From Lonicera japonica (lineage: Eukaryota; Streptophyta; Magnoliopsida; Dipsacales; Caprifoliaceae), in NCBI GenBank assembly GCA_021464415.1, contig CM038466.1, positions 22,197,017 to 22,261,016 of the forward strand: a stretch of 64,000 nucleotides of DNA. Direction: 5' to 3'. The position numbers and the translations under genes were made by a program. Under the pieces are notes generated by a model, which did no database searches, had not been told where the DNA came from, and saw only the letters and a list, made by a program, of their open reading frames with translations. Shown here in pieces: positions 24,798 through 37,147 of this stretch (position 1 is the first letter of the stretch; each line of letters begins with the position of its first letter).

Positions 24798-26339
24798 TCA
24801 AGCAAACGCCTCTTCTTCTTCTTCCTCCTCAGGAAATCTCAAATGCTTCCCTTTTGGAGTTGGCAATCCTTTCAATCGCAACACACCTGAAGAAAAATCT
24901 TCTTCTTCTTCTTCCTCTTGGAGCTCATCATCACTGTTGTACAAAAACCTTATATGTTTACCACAGTATTTCACTCCATTTACACTTATCTTCCTTATCC
25001 CTTCACACAACTCATTCACTTCCCCTCCATCATCATATTCATCATCTTCATAATCATTGTCTATTTCTCCATCTTCTTCAATCTCTTCTATGCACAATTC
25101 TTCATTATCATCTTCATCATCATCATCTCTGGTACTTGCATTCACTTGAATAGACCAAATTGATGCATCATCAATATCATCCTCCTCTCTTGATTTTCCA
25201 CTCTTTAATTGGTATGTCAGCACAGAGTTACATTCGGATGAATCAGAGTCTTCTGTTTTCTCATAGAAATCCAAAAGCAGTGACCTTGTTATAATACTCT
25301 TCTTGGATTCAACACTACTCTCTTGCTTATTTTGTCCCTCGAACAAATCATCCACAATCTACCACATTTGGAAAAATAATATAAAAATTACTATGAGTAT
25401 GAATCAAAAAATCATGTACAAGATAAAACAGAAAACCCAATTAAATTATTAATTAAATTAAATAACTTATCTATGTCACTACGTGTCTTTTAATTAATTA
25501 GATTGATCAAATATTAGTGTAATTCATCTACGTGGACTAACCTTTTTGTTCACTAACATAACAAGAAACCCTTTTATGTGCAGATTTGAACAACAAAAAG
25601 AAGATCAAGAAATAACACAAAACCTAAATGGAGAATTGCCCCAAATTACCTGAGAAATCTTGCACTGTTCTTCAATTGAAGACAAGGTACCAAAATCCAA
25701 CCCATTATTTCTCCCATTAACAGGGGAAGTGACTAAAATACCCATTGGAGAATTACTCTCTTCTTCAACCTTCTGCAAAAGATTCTTGACTTGATCCCTC
25801 AACAATGCCTCACCAGAGCCAGGGGTACTACTCTGTTTCCCATGGATAAAATTATTCCTCCTTTTTGTCATTGTTGATGAAGGTGTTCCCAAATTTCCCA
25901 TTGCAAGCCCAACAATGGGCGAATCATTCGTTATATCAGTAAGTGCTTGTTGATTCCCGATTCTCTGTCTTGATTTTGAAACACCCTTTTCAGATTCTTC
26001 AACTTTCACTGAAAATTTCAAGTCAAAATCATTAATATCTACTCCTATACTGAATTCAATCAAATGGGTAACCCTAAACTCTAAAATCATTAATTTCTCC
26101 TTCGATACTGAATTTTATCAAATGGGTAACCCTAAACCCTAAAAACATTGATTTCCACTTATATACTGAATTTTATCAAATGGGTAACCCTAAAGCCTAA
26201 AATCATTAATTTCTACTTCTATGCTGAATTTAATCATATGGGTAACAATGAATACAATAATGGTGTACATTAATGTAAACTTCTTACTTGATATGGCTTG
26301 TGATCTAGTAACCCTTCTGGTGGATAATGGGGTCTCCAT
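24798..26339 (-). CDS. Acidic plant protein with TRSQA and ITNDSPIVGLA motifs, function unknown
   Basis: Three exons: 26339-26288, 26008-25650 and 25358-24798, all GT-AG and phase-consistent (972 bases, 323 residues). The start METPLSTRRVTRSQA is basic and Ser/Thr-rich. Exon 2 has ALTDITNDSPIVGLAMG, then a TPGSGEALLRDQVKNLLQKV helix and an NSPMGILVTSPVNGR segment. Exon 3 is strongly acidic (long Asp/Glu runs), with a SVNGVKYCGKHIRFLYNS block and a near-repeat GLPTPKGKHLRFPEEEE at the C terminus. The ITNDSPIVGLA and TPGSGEALLR.QVK.LLQKVEEE patterns recur in a plant family of unknown role, as I remember it. No membrane span or signal peptide, so a nuclear or cytosolic protein is inferred from charge. 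Intron 1 carries a minisatellite (separate entry). Confidence 0.82.
26030..26249. repeat. Minisatellite in intron 1, about four 66-bp units with telo-box words
   Basis: Four tandem units of about 66 bases, each with TACTGAATTTTATCAAATGG (or variants) followed by GTAACCCTAAACCCTAAAA. The ACCCTAAACCCTAAAA part contains the plant telo-box AAACCCTAA, an interstitial telomere-like motif also used by some plant transcription factors. The units fill most of intron 1 (26009-26287). Confidence 0.85.
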
Positions 26340-27655
26340 TGGGATTTGCGAACAGAGAAGATGGCCGGATATTTGATTTTCTGTTCGCCGGTGATTCTAG
26401 AAGAGAGAGAAAGATACAATTTGAAGCGGAAAGGTGTTAGAGAAAGAAAATAGCAAAAGGAGATTGTTGTAAGAGCATAAATTGTGAAGTTATTTTTTTT
26501 TTTAAAACAGATGATGTATAAATATTAGGGTTTAATTAATACGGGGAATGTTACCGTTAGAGCGTAGCAAGGTTGCTTTGGGTTGACGGCGTGGGAAACT
26601 AGCCGTTGGGAATGTTTATGTTTAATGAGGACTTGGGTCCGGTTCTAGTAATACGATTCGTTAGGTTCAATGACGGGTTGGCCCAAAAATGGTTTTTGAT
26701 TGAAGGGAAACAGCCATTTTGGAAATATTAATAAGTACTTTTCCAATTTTATTCCAAAACTTATTGTTGAATAAATAGTTATGAGGTTTCCTTTTAGTAA
26801 TTAATATTGATTTGAAAATAATTTTTTAAGTCTCCTTTTAAATGAGGTTTTAATTTTGAAAATGTATAAAAGCTTCTATTTATAGTTTGCAATTCTTTGT
26901 AATTTTATTTTATATTTATTTTCACCCCAACAGTTGTACCGCCTAATAAGAGAATATTCAAGAAATTTATGTCACTTTATTTTTGTGCTGCAGCGTTAGT
27001 GGCAATTAATTAATTTTGTTCTTGATATAGATTTTAGAGATATTATGCTAAAAGGCGATAACTTTGCGGCGATCAATACACTTCAAACCAACAAAAATGG
27101 TTTGATGTTTGGTGGTGCGCTCGTGGCAGATGTTGGTAAACTCGGTCATCATTTGAGTTTTACTTTTACTAGGGGGGATTGTAATTTTATGACCCACTCT
27201 TTTAACTAAATTTGCTAGATCTTTATCTATAGTCTGATTAGAGGATCTGCCTAATTGGCTGGACGTTTTACTGTTGCTAATGTTTCTCTCAAAAAAAAAA
27301 ACAAATGCCTCATCAAGTAGGACTGACCCTTAAAATATACAAGCTGTGCACCCATATAATCTTCGAAAGAGAGGCCCATCATGATTGTTAGGGTCCTCTA
27401 TAATTAGAGGCCCCAATCTAAGACTAAATTACAGTGCGTTTGCAATTATTTGGCCCTTTCTAACTACAAGTTGCCCAACTACTGTCCCTTCCCTATTAAA
27501 ATGTTTTTACTTTAAACATATTAATCAAATTATAAATAGGAAAAAAAAAATTGAGAATCAGCACCCTATTTAATTTATACTTTTACTTTCTTTTATTTGT
27601 AAATAAAATGTTAACATGTGTTTTTAAAGAATATGTTAACGTGGCTCATTTTCTT
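26340..27655. other. 5' flank of the acidic protein gene and intergenic spacer
   Basis: The leader of the acidic protein gene probably lies at 26340-26470 (purine-rich AGAGAGAGAAAG stretches). Beyond it there is AT-rich sequence with no recognised gene. The frame at 27385-27573 is not supported. Confidence 0.45.
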
Positions 27656-27689
27656 TTCTTCTTTTGGTCTAGATACTTTCTAGTACTAC

Positions 27690-27770
27690 AGGGTGTTTAG
27701 GCCAGCTTTCGCGTACCTCGACTAATTCCTGTTAGCGGAACAGTGGCCAGCCTCTGGCCATCAGATGTCT
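27690..27770 (-). mobile_element. Au-SINE fragment
   Basis: This shares the body of the copy at 18690-18840: on the minus strand it reads GAATTAGTCGAGGTACGCGA, then AAGCTGGCC, with a CTGGCCACTG block upstream. It is shorter and more diverged. Both copies lie in the same orientation, about 9 kb apart. Confidence 0.72.
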
Positions 27771-30022
27771 TTGCTGAAGGGTTTTTGGTTATTTATTGCC
27801 TCTTAAATTAAAAGTCCATCTCCATTTCTAAATGCCTTTGACTTATTTTTTTGAAATATCTTGAATTGAAGATTTTCTTACTGGGCATTATAAATATACC
27901 AAATTCTGTAATTTAAAAAAAAAAAAATAGAAAAAGAGTTGCATTCATATCTAGTGATTGGGTTGAAATTAGTTTGTTTTTTTTTTTAAATAGAAAAATA
28001 AAACTTATAGTTTCAAACGAAGGTAATATGAGCTTCCATAGTTACCCTTTTAAACTCACCGGCCATGCCCAAAACAAAAACAAAAAAAAAAAAAGTATAC
28101 CCTCTTAATTAAACATAGAGAAATAGTGTGGGATTACTCTCTGTCAAACATTGGTTTAAGCAGGACTCAATTGATTAACCTTGTTTATGCCTAAGAACAT
28201 TTTCAATAGTAATTTAAATTTTAGTTTGGCGTAGAATATTCACAATTTATAAAAAAAAAATAGACTCTAAATCTTTTAAGATACTTAGATATGTTAGATT
28301 TGTGTAAAAGAATAGTGTCAAAAATATACATCTTATTTACAATGCCATGTCAATTTTTTCTAACTTAATATAATATATGAATTTTAATAAATATTATATA
28401 TTTAAAATATGCTCATCTGGATGAATAAAACAACATCAACTGTGATTGTAAAATTATTTATAAAACAATCAATAAAAAGTAATGAAAAATTATATAAAAT
28501 GCATTAAATTTGTGTTGCTATCTTATTAATTCTTTTATTTTTTCACACAAGATTTACAAATGTATTGTTAGAGCAAATTATTTGTAAAATTTATTTTTTG
28601 TATAAAAATAGATTGACATGTTACTTTTAATTTACACTATTATTTGAGATACTCGAATAACAATATTATAAAATAAAAAATACATATCTTATTTAGCATT
28701 ACCTTGAGCTTCTCTCCCAAGTCACCCCGGTTTGATTCTGCCTTATGTAAGACCTAAACGCAGGTCTATCTTGTATTTAAAAAATAAAAATATCTCATTT
28801 TTGGACAAGAGGCAAGTTGTTACTTAATTCAACGTTCTAAATGATTAAAGTTAAAAAGATAAGGGTAGGATTCTTACCACACTTAAAAATTCTCTCTACC
28901 ACTCTTTAAATTGACTCAATATAATAATACTGAGTATATAATTATTTACTTGGTATAATAAGATCGAATTATTATTTAAAAAAATTTCATGAAAAAAATA
29001 AAAATTACTGTAATACTTAATATCATAGTGTGTTTTAATTTTTTATGTTATTATTAAATAAAAATTACTGAGAACATGAGCAGTCACTTTCATAAAATCA
29101 AATATGGAGTCGGTGTAGAATTATTGTTAGTTCTGAGAGTGTGAGCCAGCTGTACTGAGAGTATTGAGGGGACTCTGCATATGGTAAAGAGTACAGTTCA
29201 CACCGCGTAAAATAGCGCATTTCTCCATGCATGGAATGAGTAAATGTTTTGAAGGACAGGTTGTAAAGAAACCCACTCGCCCCACTCTGGTAATTATTAT
29301 TTGTGATTCTCCACAGACATGTGTCCCCATTAATTCAACAACTTCACCTCATCCCATCTCACGATAATTGCAAGACTAATATTTAATTTACGTTGCATTC
29401 TTATTATTTATTTTTATCAGTTTTTTTGTATCATGTGAATTGTATTTGTGTCATTTGGATTTTTGCTATCACTAATTTATTAAAATTGAATTTTGAGTAC
29501 TGAATTTTTTAATAATTGTAATTGTGTATTATTTTGCTATATTATGTGAGTCGACTAATTTTAACTGTCAACTTAATTTTTTTGTAACTAAAATACATTT
29601 TATCATCAACACCCACCAAATACAATAACACCACGGATCTCGATTTCCTAGAATTCGATGTTAACAAGGAAGAGATTGGAAGGATTTGCGATTTTTTAAA
29701 ATGTGTAGATCGGAAAGACGAGTACCAAGCAAATTTCAATTGAAAATCTCATATCGCCGGAAAACAACTCTCTCTAAATCTAATTATTTCGTCCAATTAA
29801 CATCGCCGAAAAAATTAAAATCTCACATCGCCGATAATATCGCCTGGAAAAGCTAAAACATATATCATTCTCTCTTTAAATCTAAAATCAAATCTAATTA
29901 ATCCGAAATTGAAACCCAACTAATCCCTCCACTGAAATTGAAACCCAAATAATCTCTCCACTCATTTTGGATCTAATTCAATATTGTTCACTCCTTTCGT
30001 TCTTATGTTAAATATATACATA
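27771..30022. other. Intergenic, AT-rich, no supported gene
   Basis: There are no recognisable coding blocks. The frames 29127-29330 and 29542-29739 (minus) have no domain. Near 28715-28745, CGGTTTGATTCTGCC resembles a pol III B box, but no A box was found. Confidence 0.4.
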
Positions 30023-30030
30023 TATATAGT

Positions 30031-30528
30031 TAGTGGCGTAGCACACTATGGCGAGGGGGTGCGTGCGCACTCCTGAAGATTTTGATAATTTTTTAAAATA
30101 AAATAAAATAAATATAGGGATTTATATATATAAATTTATAGTTGAGAGTATATATAATTGTAAGAAATAAAAGTGGAAGGGCATTTGTAGAATTGAAATA
30201 CACTTAAGTGAAAAGAGAGATCCGGAGACTCTCCCCCCTTTCTTTTTCCATTCTCTTCTCCCCTGTTCTCTTTTTTTTTTCGTTTCACTCTACGTCTCCA
30301 CTGCACTGAGCCACCGATCTCCTCTCCGGCTTTCCTTGACCAGTGACCCCATCAAGACGTCCAGCGACATCCAAAGCACTGTGCGCCACGCACACCAAAC
30401 GAAAAAGTTTTCAATTTAGGGTTATTCTTATTCTAATGTTGACAAGAAATTTAGAATTTGTGATTGTTCGTATATGTATAAAAAAAAAATTGCGCACCCC
30501 CGGCTAAAAATTCCTGGCTACGCCACAG
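30031..30528. mobile_element. Non-autonomous hAT element (498 bp)
   Basis: The ends TAGTGGCGTAGC and GCTACGCCACAG form imperfect inverted repeats, and subterminal GGGGGTGCGTGCGCAC mirrors GTGCGCACCCCCGG-like sequence. The element is flanked by an exact 8-bp duplication TATATAGT (30023-30030 and 30529-30536), as expected for hAT transposons. No transposase frame. The interior has GC-rich, gene-like patches at 30290-30390. Confidence 0.85.
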
Positions 30529-30573
30529 TATATAGTCCATTTCAAGTACGAACCAATTCTTACGAATTGGTTC

Positions 30574-30652
30574 GCACCTGATCCTTCCCGTATAAAGCAA
30601 GATGGTACCCAAACCACGGAATAAAGCAAGATGGTACCCAAACTACAATTAT
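30574..30652. repeat. Short tandem repeat, two units of about 29 bp
   Basis: The word ATAAAGCAAGATGGTACCCA appears twice in tandem, followed by AACC or AACT. It lies just past the hAT element. Confidence 0.7.
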
Positions 30653-31828
30653 TAGAAACTTTGTACCTAAACCCCAATCTCGATAAATTGGTGATACTCA
30701 AAACCCAAATAACCCATTGTATTTTTACAAGATACAATAAATATATAATGTATTTAATAAAAATATGTGATAAGATTTATAGATAATAAAAATATTTTTT
30801 TTTATTCAAAATGATTGAAGAAAATAGAATAAAATATTATTTAATACGGTAAACAATTGAGGTTTAATGCCTAGTGCAGAATTTATGATTTAAAAGTAAG
30901 ATGGAGAACCAAGTGTCTTAACCTAACAATATAAAGTTGTTATTGGAAAATATCAATTTTTAATGTTGTCAAAAAAATATTTGACAAACAGCAACCACGC
31001 AGTGCAATCAAATATTAGTCGGGTTATACAAAATCTGACCCAAATATCTTGGAGATAATCCTCAAACAAAAAACACAAAAACAAAAAAAGTAAGATAAAT
31101 ATATCTTCATGCATTTTGAATATTAAGAAAGATTTTTAATTTTGATTATTGAGAAGATTAATTTAATTATTTGCTAACTAATTGTTAAAATTTGATATGC
31201 AATTTTTATTTTATTTTTTAAATATTGTTAATTGGATATGCTTTAATATTTGTTTTCTGTGTTTTACTATCCCGCTATTTTAACACCATTATAAGATAAA
31301 TATATCTTCATGCTAATAAGTTGCTCATTGTAGATGCTTGTGGTGCACTCTGAGAAAAAAGGAAAAACCCAATAATAAATTGAAACGATGTCGTTAATAA
31401 CCCAAAATAAAGGATCGCCCACCTCCAAATTTAGTAGTACAAATACAAGGCGAGAAGGAATAACTATTATTAAAAGAAAAGGATAGTATTAATAGGATAT
31501 TCCGTGCAAGATTGTTGCAATGAAACATAATGGGTAAAACCATAATTGCTCAAGTGACATACATTACACGAGTAATTTTTTAAAGAAATATTAAATAATA
31601 ACAAAGACACTTATTTTAATAACATGAGAATCTAAAATTATATTATTAATAACACTAATTAGAGCTAGTACACTAAACCGCAAGTACAGCAATAAATCTT
31701 TCATACAATCCACACAAGACATAAATTTGGTGCTAAAATTAAATAGATCGAGGAGCTTATAAATTTATAATTAAAGACAACAGCAACAATAAATTAAGTA
31801 CAAAATTATTATTATTATTAAAGTAAAA
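30653..31828. other. Intergenic, 3' flank of GASA gene
   Basis: AT-rich sequence without recognised coding or transposon ends. The GASA 3' UTR presumably lies just below 31829. Confidence 0.45.
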
Positions 31829-32746
31829 TTAAGGGCATTTGCGAGTTTGGTTGCGGGTTGTGAGATGGAAGTAGCAAGGGCAAGCCTCGTAATTGCCGTA
31901 AGTGCCAGGTGGCACACAGCCGCACCTAACGCAACAACTCCCGCAGGACCTCTTGCACAGATTTGGCCTCTTCGTTTCTTTGCACCTCCCTCCACATAAC
32001 CCTCCACAATCTGTACATTTTATTAATGTTTAGTTTACTATTTAAATGCACATCGATCCTTTTTTTTTTAATATTTCAAACGTATAGATGTTTAAATTGG
32101 ACAAAAACCAACTGTGCTCAAAAAAAAATTATGAAGTTGTAAAATTGATGCATGTTAACAGATATAGGGATTTTCTTTTTGTACGGAAAAAAACACAACT
32201 AAAATTATGTACAAAGTCGCACTTAAAAGTACAATGTTCTTTTATTTTTAGATAAAGAGTGAATCTAACATGTACGACATAAGATCTATTTACACTCTTT
32301 TCTCTAATCATATAGTCAAAACTCTTTAAAGATTATGTTGTTTTTTTTTTGAACGCAGAAACACACCAACAAAAGGAACAGAAAACAAACCGACTGTGCG
32401 AAAAAAGAAGAAAGTAATGTAAAAGAGTCTTATATATATATAAATATGTTGGAGTAATAAGAACAATGAGGTAGAGAGAGATGATTATTACCAAGAGTAT
32501 GGGGTACAGGGCTGGGTGCAGGTGCCTTCAAGTTCATGATCTGCAACATAAATATACATATACCATTCATATATAACAGAGAAACATGCATATATATACA
32601 AGTATTTCAATTAAAATATGTATACCTATATATATATATATATATATCTTGTGAGATAGAAGATTTACCATTTGTTGGGCAGTAGTGAAATGGAAAAGCA
32701 TAACAGAGAGGAGAAGTGAAGCAGCTAAGGCTCTTAGTACAGCCAT
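31829..32746 (-). CDS. GASA/snakin cysteine-rich peptide (gibberellin-regulated family)
   Basis: Three exons: 32746-32669, 32540-32492 and 32010-31829, phases 0 and 1, total 309 bases, 102 residues. The first exon encodes a signal peptide (MAVLRALAASLLLSVMLFHF, then a likely cleavage near TTAQQ). The middle exon is a short Pro-rich spacer (APAPSPVP). The last exon is the GASA domain with all 12 conserved Cys in the usual spacing (C3C3C8C3C2CC2C1C11C1C12C) and the signature CVPPGTYGNYEACPCY, ending KCP as in other members. GASA proteins are secreted, often hormone-regulated, and act in growth, redox or defence. Snakins of the same fold have antimicrobial activity. Domain length and order are normal and no frame break is seen. 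A TATA box lies upstream (separate entry). Confidence 0.95.
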
Positions 32747-32841
32747 TGATTTTAATAGACAAAGAAAACCAGAGGAAATTTAGAGAAATGGGAGGATCTG
32801 GTTATGTTGAATATGAAAGAAGGGGAGAGAGGAGTGACGAA

Positions 32842-32848
32842 CTTTATA
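32842..32848 (-). promoter_or_regulatory. Putative TATA box of the GASA gene
   Basis: TATAAAG on the minus strand, about 95 bases upstream of the start codon at 32746. Spacing suits a short leader. Confidence 0.55.
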
Positions 32849-32904
32849 GCACCAGAGGAGGGGGGTTTGGTACTTGGAGTGGGACCCAGTTCATGGGATT
32901 AGCT

Positions 32905-33070
32905 AATTGATTATTAAGTATCTACTTAAGTTGGACTAATTAATTAATATTTATTTATGAGGATCCCTGTGTGAGGAAGGTACATTTGGGACCCACAACT
33001 TACTAAAAAAATTTCCATTTGTTCAAAGTTCAAACGTACGTTGAAAAGTGAGATGACCTTTGGACCACAT
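32905..33070. repeat. GASA upstream segment, repeated at 39715-39890
   Basis: Shared words with the second copy are TGAGGATCCCT, GAAGGTACATTTGG, CATTTGTTCAAA and GATGACCTTTGGACC, in the same order and strand. Here it lies about 160-325 bp upstream of the GASA start codon. Conservation after obvious divergence between the words hints at function or at a duplicated gene now lost. Confidence 0.7.
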
Positions 33071-34186
33071 GGATTAGCTCATTAATTAACATTTTTTTTG
33101 ATACACACGTATATTCAACGTAAATTAATATAGAATATTGTGTGACATGTATATATAAACCTCTCTTTTTATTTTGTGATATGGAATTTTTTTATTCGAT
33201 TTATATATAGATAGTTACTGGAATTTTTATAGGCTGTAATATTTATATTTTTTATATTTGTTACAAATATTATTTTCTTATTATAAATATTCTTCAAATA
33301 TAAATTTATTATCACTAACAATTCTTTAAGAATTATTTAATGAGAAATAAGTATAGTGATATACACTCAATCAACTTAGTTAGAGAGAATTTGTTGCTAA
33401 TAACTCATTTAATATTAGATAATAAAATGCTATAGTGTTGCCTAAGTAAGACTCGCCTAATTAAAGATGAGTACACTCACATAAATTCAGCTCAAAAGAT
33501 GAAAGGGTGTTGCGAAGCACTCACCTAACATCAAGTAATTGAGAGTGTTAAAATTTATTTTTAATTAAATTTTAGAAGAGTGTTTGTGACATATTTAGAA
33601 TGTGTAAATAATACAATCATTTTTTATTGATCAATTTTTATTATAATAATTGTATGTCTATCGTTATTATAATAGTTATAAATTCATAATTTATATATAA
33701 AATTATATTATAAAATTAACGCATTATATTAAATAAAAAAGTATATCGGTGGAATGTGGGGTGAACATCAAATCAATCCTATTAAAATTTATTATACCAC
33801 ATGAGTAATTTACACATATTTAGGTTATTATTTTATGTATCATAAATAAACTAGAGTATGTCCGTGCCGATAGCATTATGATTTAATTTGTGTAACCACT
33901 ATGTATCGAAATATGAAGAGACAAATAAATCTTTGGTATACAAAAGATGATACCCAACATTGCCACCATCACGGAGAGAGAAAACTATGTATACCATATA
34001 ATTAACACCTAAAATCATCGATATTTTCAACAAATTTAAAGTGCACCTAACAAATTTACTAAATCAAGTTGTATCATAAAAATTGGTTGTAAAACTTTTT
34101 AGATTTAACTTTTAAAGCTAATTTATTTATTGTCTACTAAAGACAACTTGATTTTTTTATATATAGAATAAAAGCAAAGTTCACTT
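33071..34186. other. Intergenic, AT-rich, nothing recognised
   Basis: No gene, RNA or paired element ends were seen between the GASA upstream region and the MULE at 34196. Confidence 0.45.
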
Positions 34187-34740
34187 AATAAATTAGGGGT
34201 TTATTGACTTAACCCCCTGCGCTAATAACCATATTTGAGAAAACCCCCCAAAATAATTTTTATTAGACTTGACCCCTTAAAATCTAACTCCGTGAAAATT
34301 CCGTCCATAATCACTTTTTTTGGACGATTTTGCCCCTGCTTCTTATTTCCCCTCCTTCATTTTCTTCCCCAATCTTCTCATTTCTTCTTAAGAACCCTAA
34401 TATCTTCTTCTACTTAAATAAAAATCTAAATTAAAATCAAATTTCACAATTATAACATTGAGATTCATATTCAAATCATTTCAAATTAAAAGCCCTAATT
34501 AAAACCCACATTCTCATTTTTTCTCCAAAATCAGATTTAAATTATTTTTCTTCTTCTTCTTCAGTTCAGTTCTTCATTCTTCCAAAATCGGATTTCATCT
34601 CTTTCTCATAGCACTGCCGGCATCAACATCACCACAGCACGTCCGCAGTGCCGACACACCTCTATCGCCACCACCACCGCCGGACCACCATTAAACCTAT
34701 CTATGTTGAAAGACCGGACCACAGCACTATATATATATAT

Positions 34741-37147
34741 CAATGTTCTAAAAATCGCTAGGCGCTCCTAGGTCGGCGAGGGGGGGCCTAGCGCCTAGGG
34801 GATTAATCGGTCAAACGATTTTTAATTAAAAATATTATTTTAAATAACATAATACTAACAAAACATAATATCCCTTTTAAATTAAGATTAATTTCCTAAC
34901 ATCCAACCAATAAAACATGCATTCCAAAAACAAAATAAACAAGTTCAAACAATCAAACCAAAGTGAACATTCCAAAATACAAGTCCAAACTTAAAAGCAT
35001 AAATAAATAAAATTAGCAAAAAGAAAGTCATTAAATTAAACTAATGTTCTAGGCCTCTAGTTCTTCATCTCCATATCCTTCTAAGACACTCTCCTCATCG
35101 GATTCAAAATCAAACTCTTCATCTCCCTCTTCTTCCGACTCATCCTCTAACACAAAATATTTTTCATGAAGTTCTCTAACTTCAACATTTCTAGTACTTC
35201 TTATAGGCTCTAGCACACTATCAGCCCCACTTGCTTCTCTAACTATTTCACAAGTAAGGTCGGAATCGGGAAAAAGTTCTTCATCATCACCACTTTCTAC
35301 TATCCATCCTTGTGCTTTAGTGGCATCACTTGCTAATAATACATCAATATCTTTCTTTTTCGACCATTTCTTCTTGTTGAGAAGTTTAGAATTAAATTGA
35401 ACATAAACTAGATTGTTCAATCTTGTTGCATCTAGTCTATTTCCCTTCTTGGTATGTATCTACATAAATTGGAAAAAAAAGGGGGAGCAAAGTATTAGCA
35501 TGATACTAGTTTATAACTTTATATTCAAAGCTTTTTTAAAATTATTTTAAACTAAGCTACTAAAGGCTAAAGCCACTTACTCCTTCAAAAGTACTCCAAT
35601 TTCTCTCACACCCGGATGAGCTAGTAGTCAACGAAAGAATCCTTAAAACCATCTTTTGTAAATGAGGTACTCCATTGCCAAAAATAGTCCACCATCCAAC
35701 TAATCATTAAAAAAAACTACTTAATAATAAATTAACATTTATACAATTAAATAAAAGTGTAAAGTAAAGAATACTCATACCCGGATCAAATTTGTTATCA
35801 TTCTTGGCACATCCCGATGCCGCCAATTGTTTTCCAAAGCTACCCTCTTTTTTCAAATACTTCCATATCTCCACATTGCTAACTTCAACTTGAATATCAT
35901 AATTACCCCCAAAAATAGTTTCAACACAAGTTAAAAATGAATTCATGACAATTGGGTCTTTTTCAATATTAGCATCTTTGAAGAAATAATATGGATTCAA
36001 CAAGTAGGCCGTCACATGTAATGGAGTATCAGGTCGACCTTCGGATTTTGCATCAATAATGGCTAGGATTGGACGATAGTTAGTCTCCACATTCTTGAAT
36101 GCCTCTTTGATATCTTATTTTGCTTGTTTTAGCTCTCCATATAAAAAACCCATAGCCGGTTTCCTATCCCGATCGACAAGGCGAAGCACCTTTACTGAAG
36201 GGGCAAACACCTTCAAACATAAAGTCACCCCATTCCCAAAGGCCAAACTTAAGATGGTGGCACTTGATACTTTCCCTTCTGCTTGTTTCGACCATTTACA
36301 AGTTGCCCATTCATCACTAGTAAACATTAGCCTTAATTTTTCTTTCTTTTCCATTATACTTTGTAAAGTAAGAAAAGAAGTAGCAAATCTTATAACTCTC
36401 GGCCTAACAATATCCCTTTTATATACCCACTGATTTTAAATTTTTTATACACACTGATTTTTATACACTAAAAATACCCACTGTTTTTAATTCCAAAAAC
36501 TCCCACTGATTTTTTATTTTTTATACACTCACTGATTTTTAAGTTTTAACCCACCAAAAATAGTAAAATAAAAATACCCAATGATTTTTAATTTTTATAT
36601 GCATAAATGGTTTTCAACATCACACACACACATATATATATATATATATCTATGAATAAGTGAATAATATAAATAAGAATAAAATTAAACTAATTTACTA
36701 TTAATCTATTATACATATACATATTGTATCAAAAAACACACCTTAAAAAAATTAGGGCTTGGGTGGTCTGTCACTCTGTTGACTGATCAACAGCCAACTG
36801 CTAAGAGAAGAGAAGAGAGGAGCTCGACGAAATGGGAAGAGAGGAAAGCGACGGCGACGACAGGTGACGGCGAGGTGACGGCGAGGTGAGGATGAGAAGA
36901 AGATCGACTGGGGTGAGAGACAGATCTGAGCGTGGTCGACTGTGAGGCTGAATAAATATGTATGTTTTTTTTAAGTGGAACTACAAAAAAAAAAACCTAG
37001 TCGGCGCCGACCGCCTAGACCACAAAATCGCCGATTAACCGGCGCCTAATCGCCTAGCCGCATAAAGCTGGACGACTTGCCCTAGTCCGGGCGGAAGAGG
37101 GCCGATTCCCGCCTAGTCGCTGCCTAGGCACGATTTTTAGAACACTG
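34741..37147 (-). mobile_element. hAT transposon, decayed, nested in the MULE
   Basis: The ends CAATGTTCTAAAAATCG and CGATTTTTAGAACACTG are inverted with one mismatch, flanked by the 8-bp duplication ATATATAT (34733-34740 and 37148-37155; weak proof alone because the flank is a TA run). Subterminal sequences are rich in CGCCTAG words in both orientations. Remnants of a minus-strand hAT transposase lie inside (next entry). At 36424-36600 there are about six degenerate 30-bp repeats with CCCACTGATTTTT. Confidence 0.88.
35049..36354 (-). pseudogene. hAT transposase remnants (DUF659-type)
   Basis: Minus-strand pieces: 36354-36115 has MEKKEKLRLMFTSDEWATCK, typical of the segment after DUF659 in plant hAT transposases. 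36090-35707 has RPDTPLHVTAYLLNPYYFFK, the conserved segment before the C-terminal dimerisation part. 35420-35049 is an acidic C-terminal tail. The three frames are separated by stops or introns, and the N-terminal BED zinc finger and the complete catalytic core are not seen. The transposase is probably non-functional, though introns cannot be excluded. Confidence 0.8.

Noticed and set aside
24854..25163. Plus-strand frames opposite the acidic protein gene
   Set aside because: They are antisense shadows of its Asp/Glu-rich exon.
31771..32007. Minus-strand 78-codon frame over the GASA domain
   Set aside because: It is a shifted frame; the true one has the 12-Cys GASA pattern and correct splice phases.
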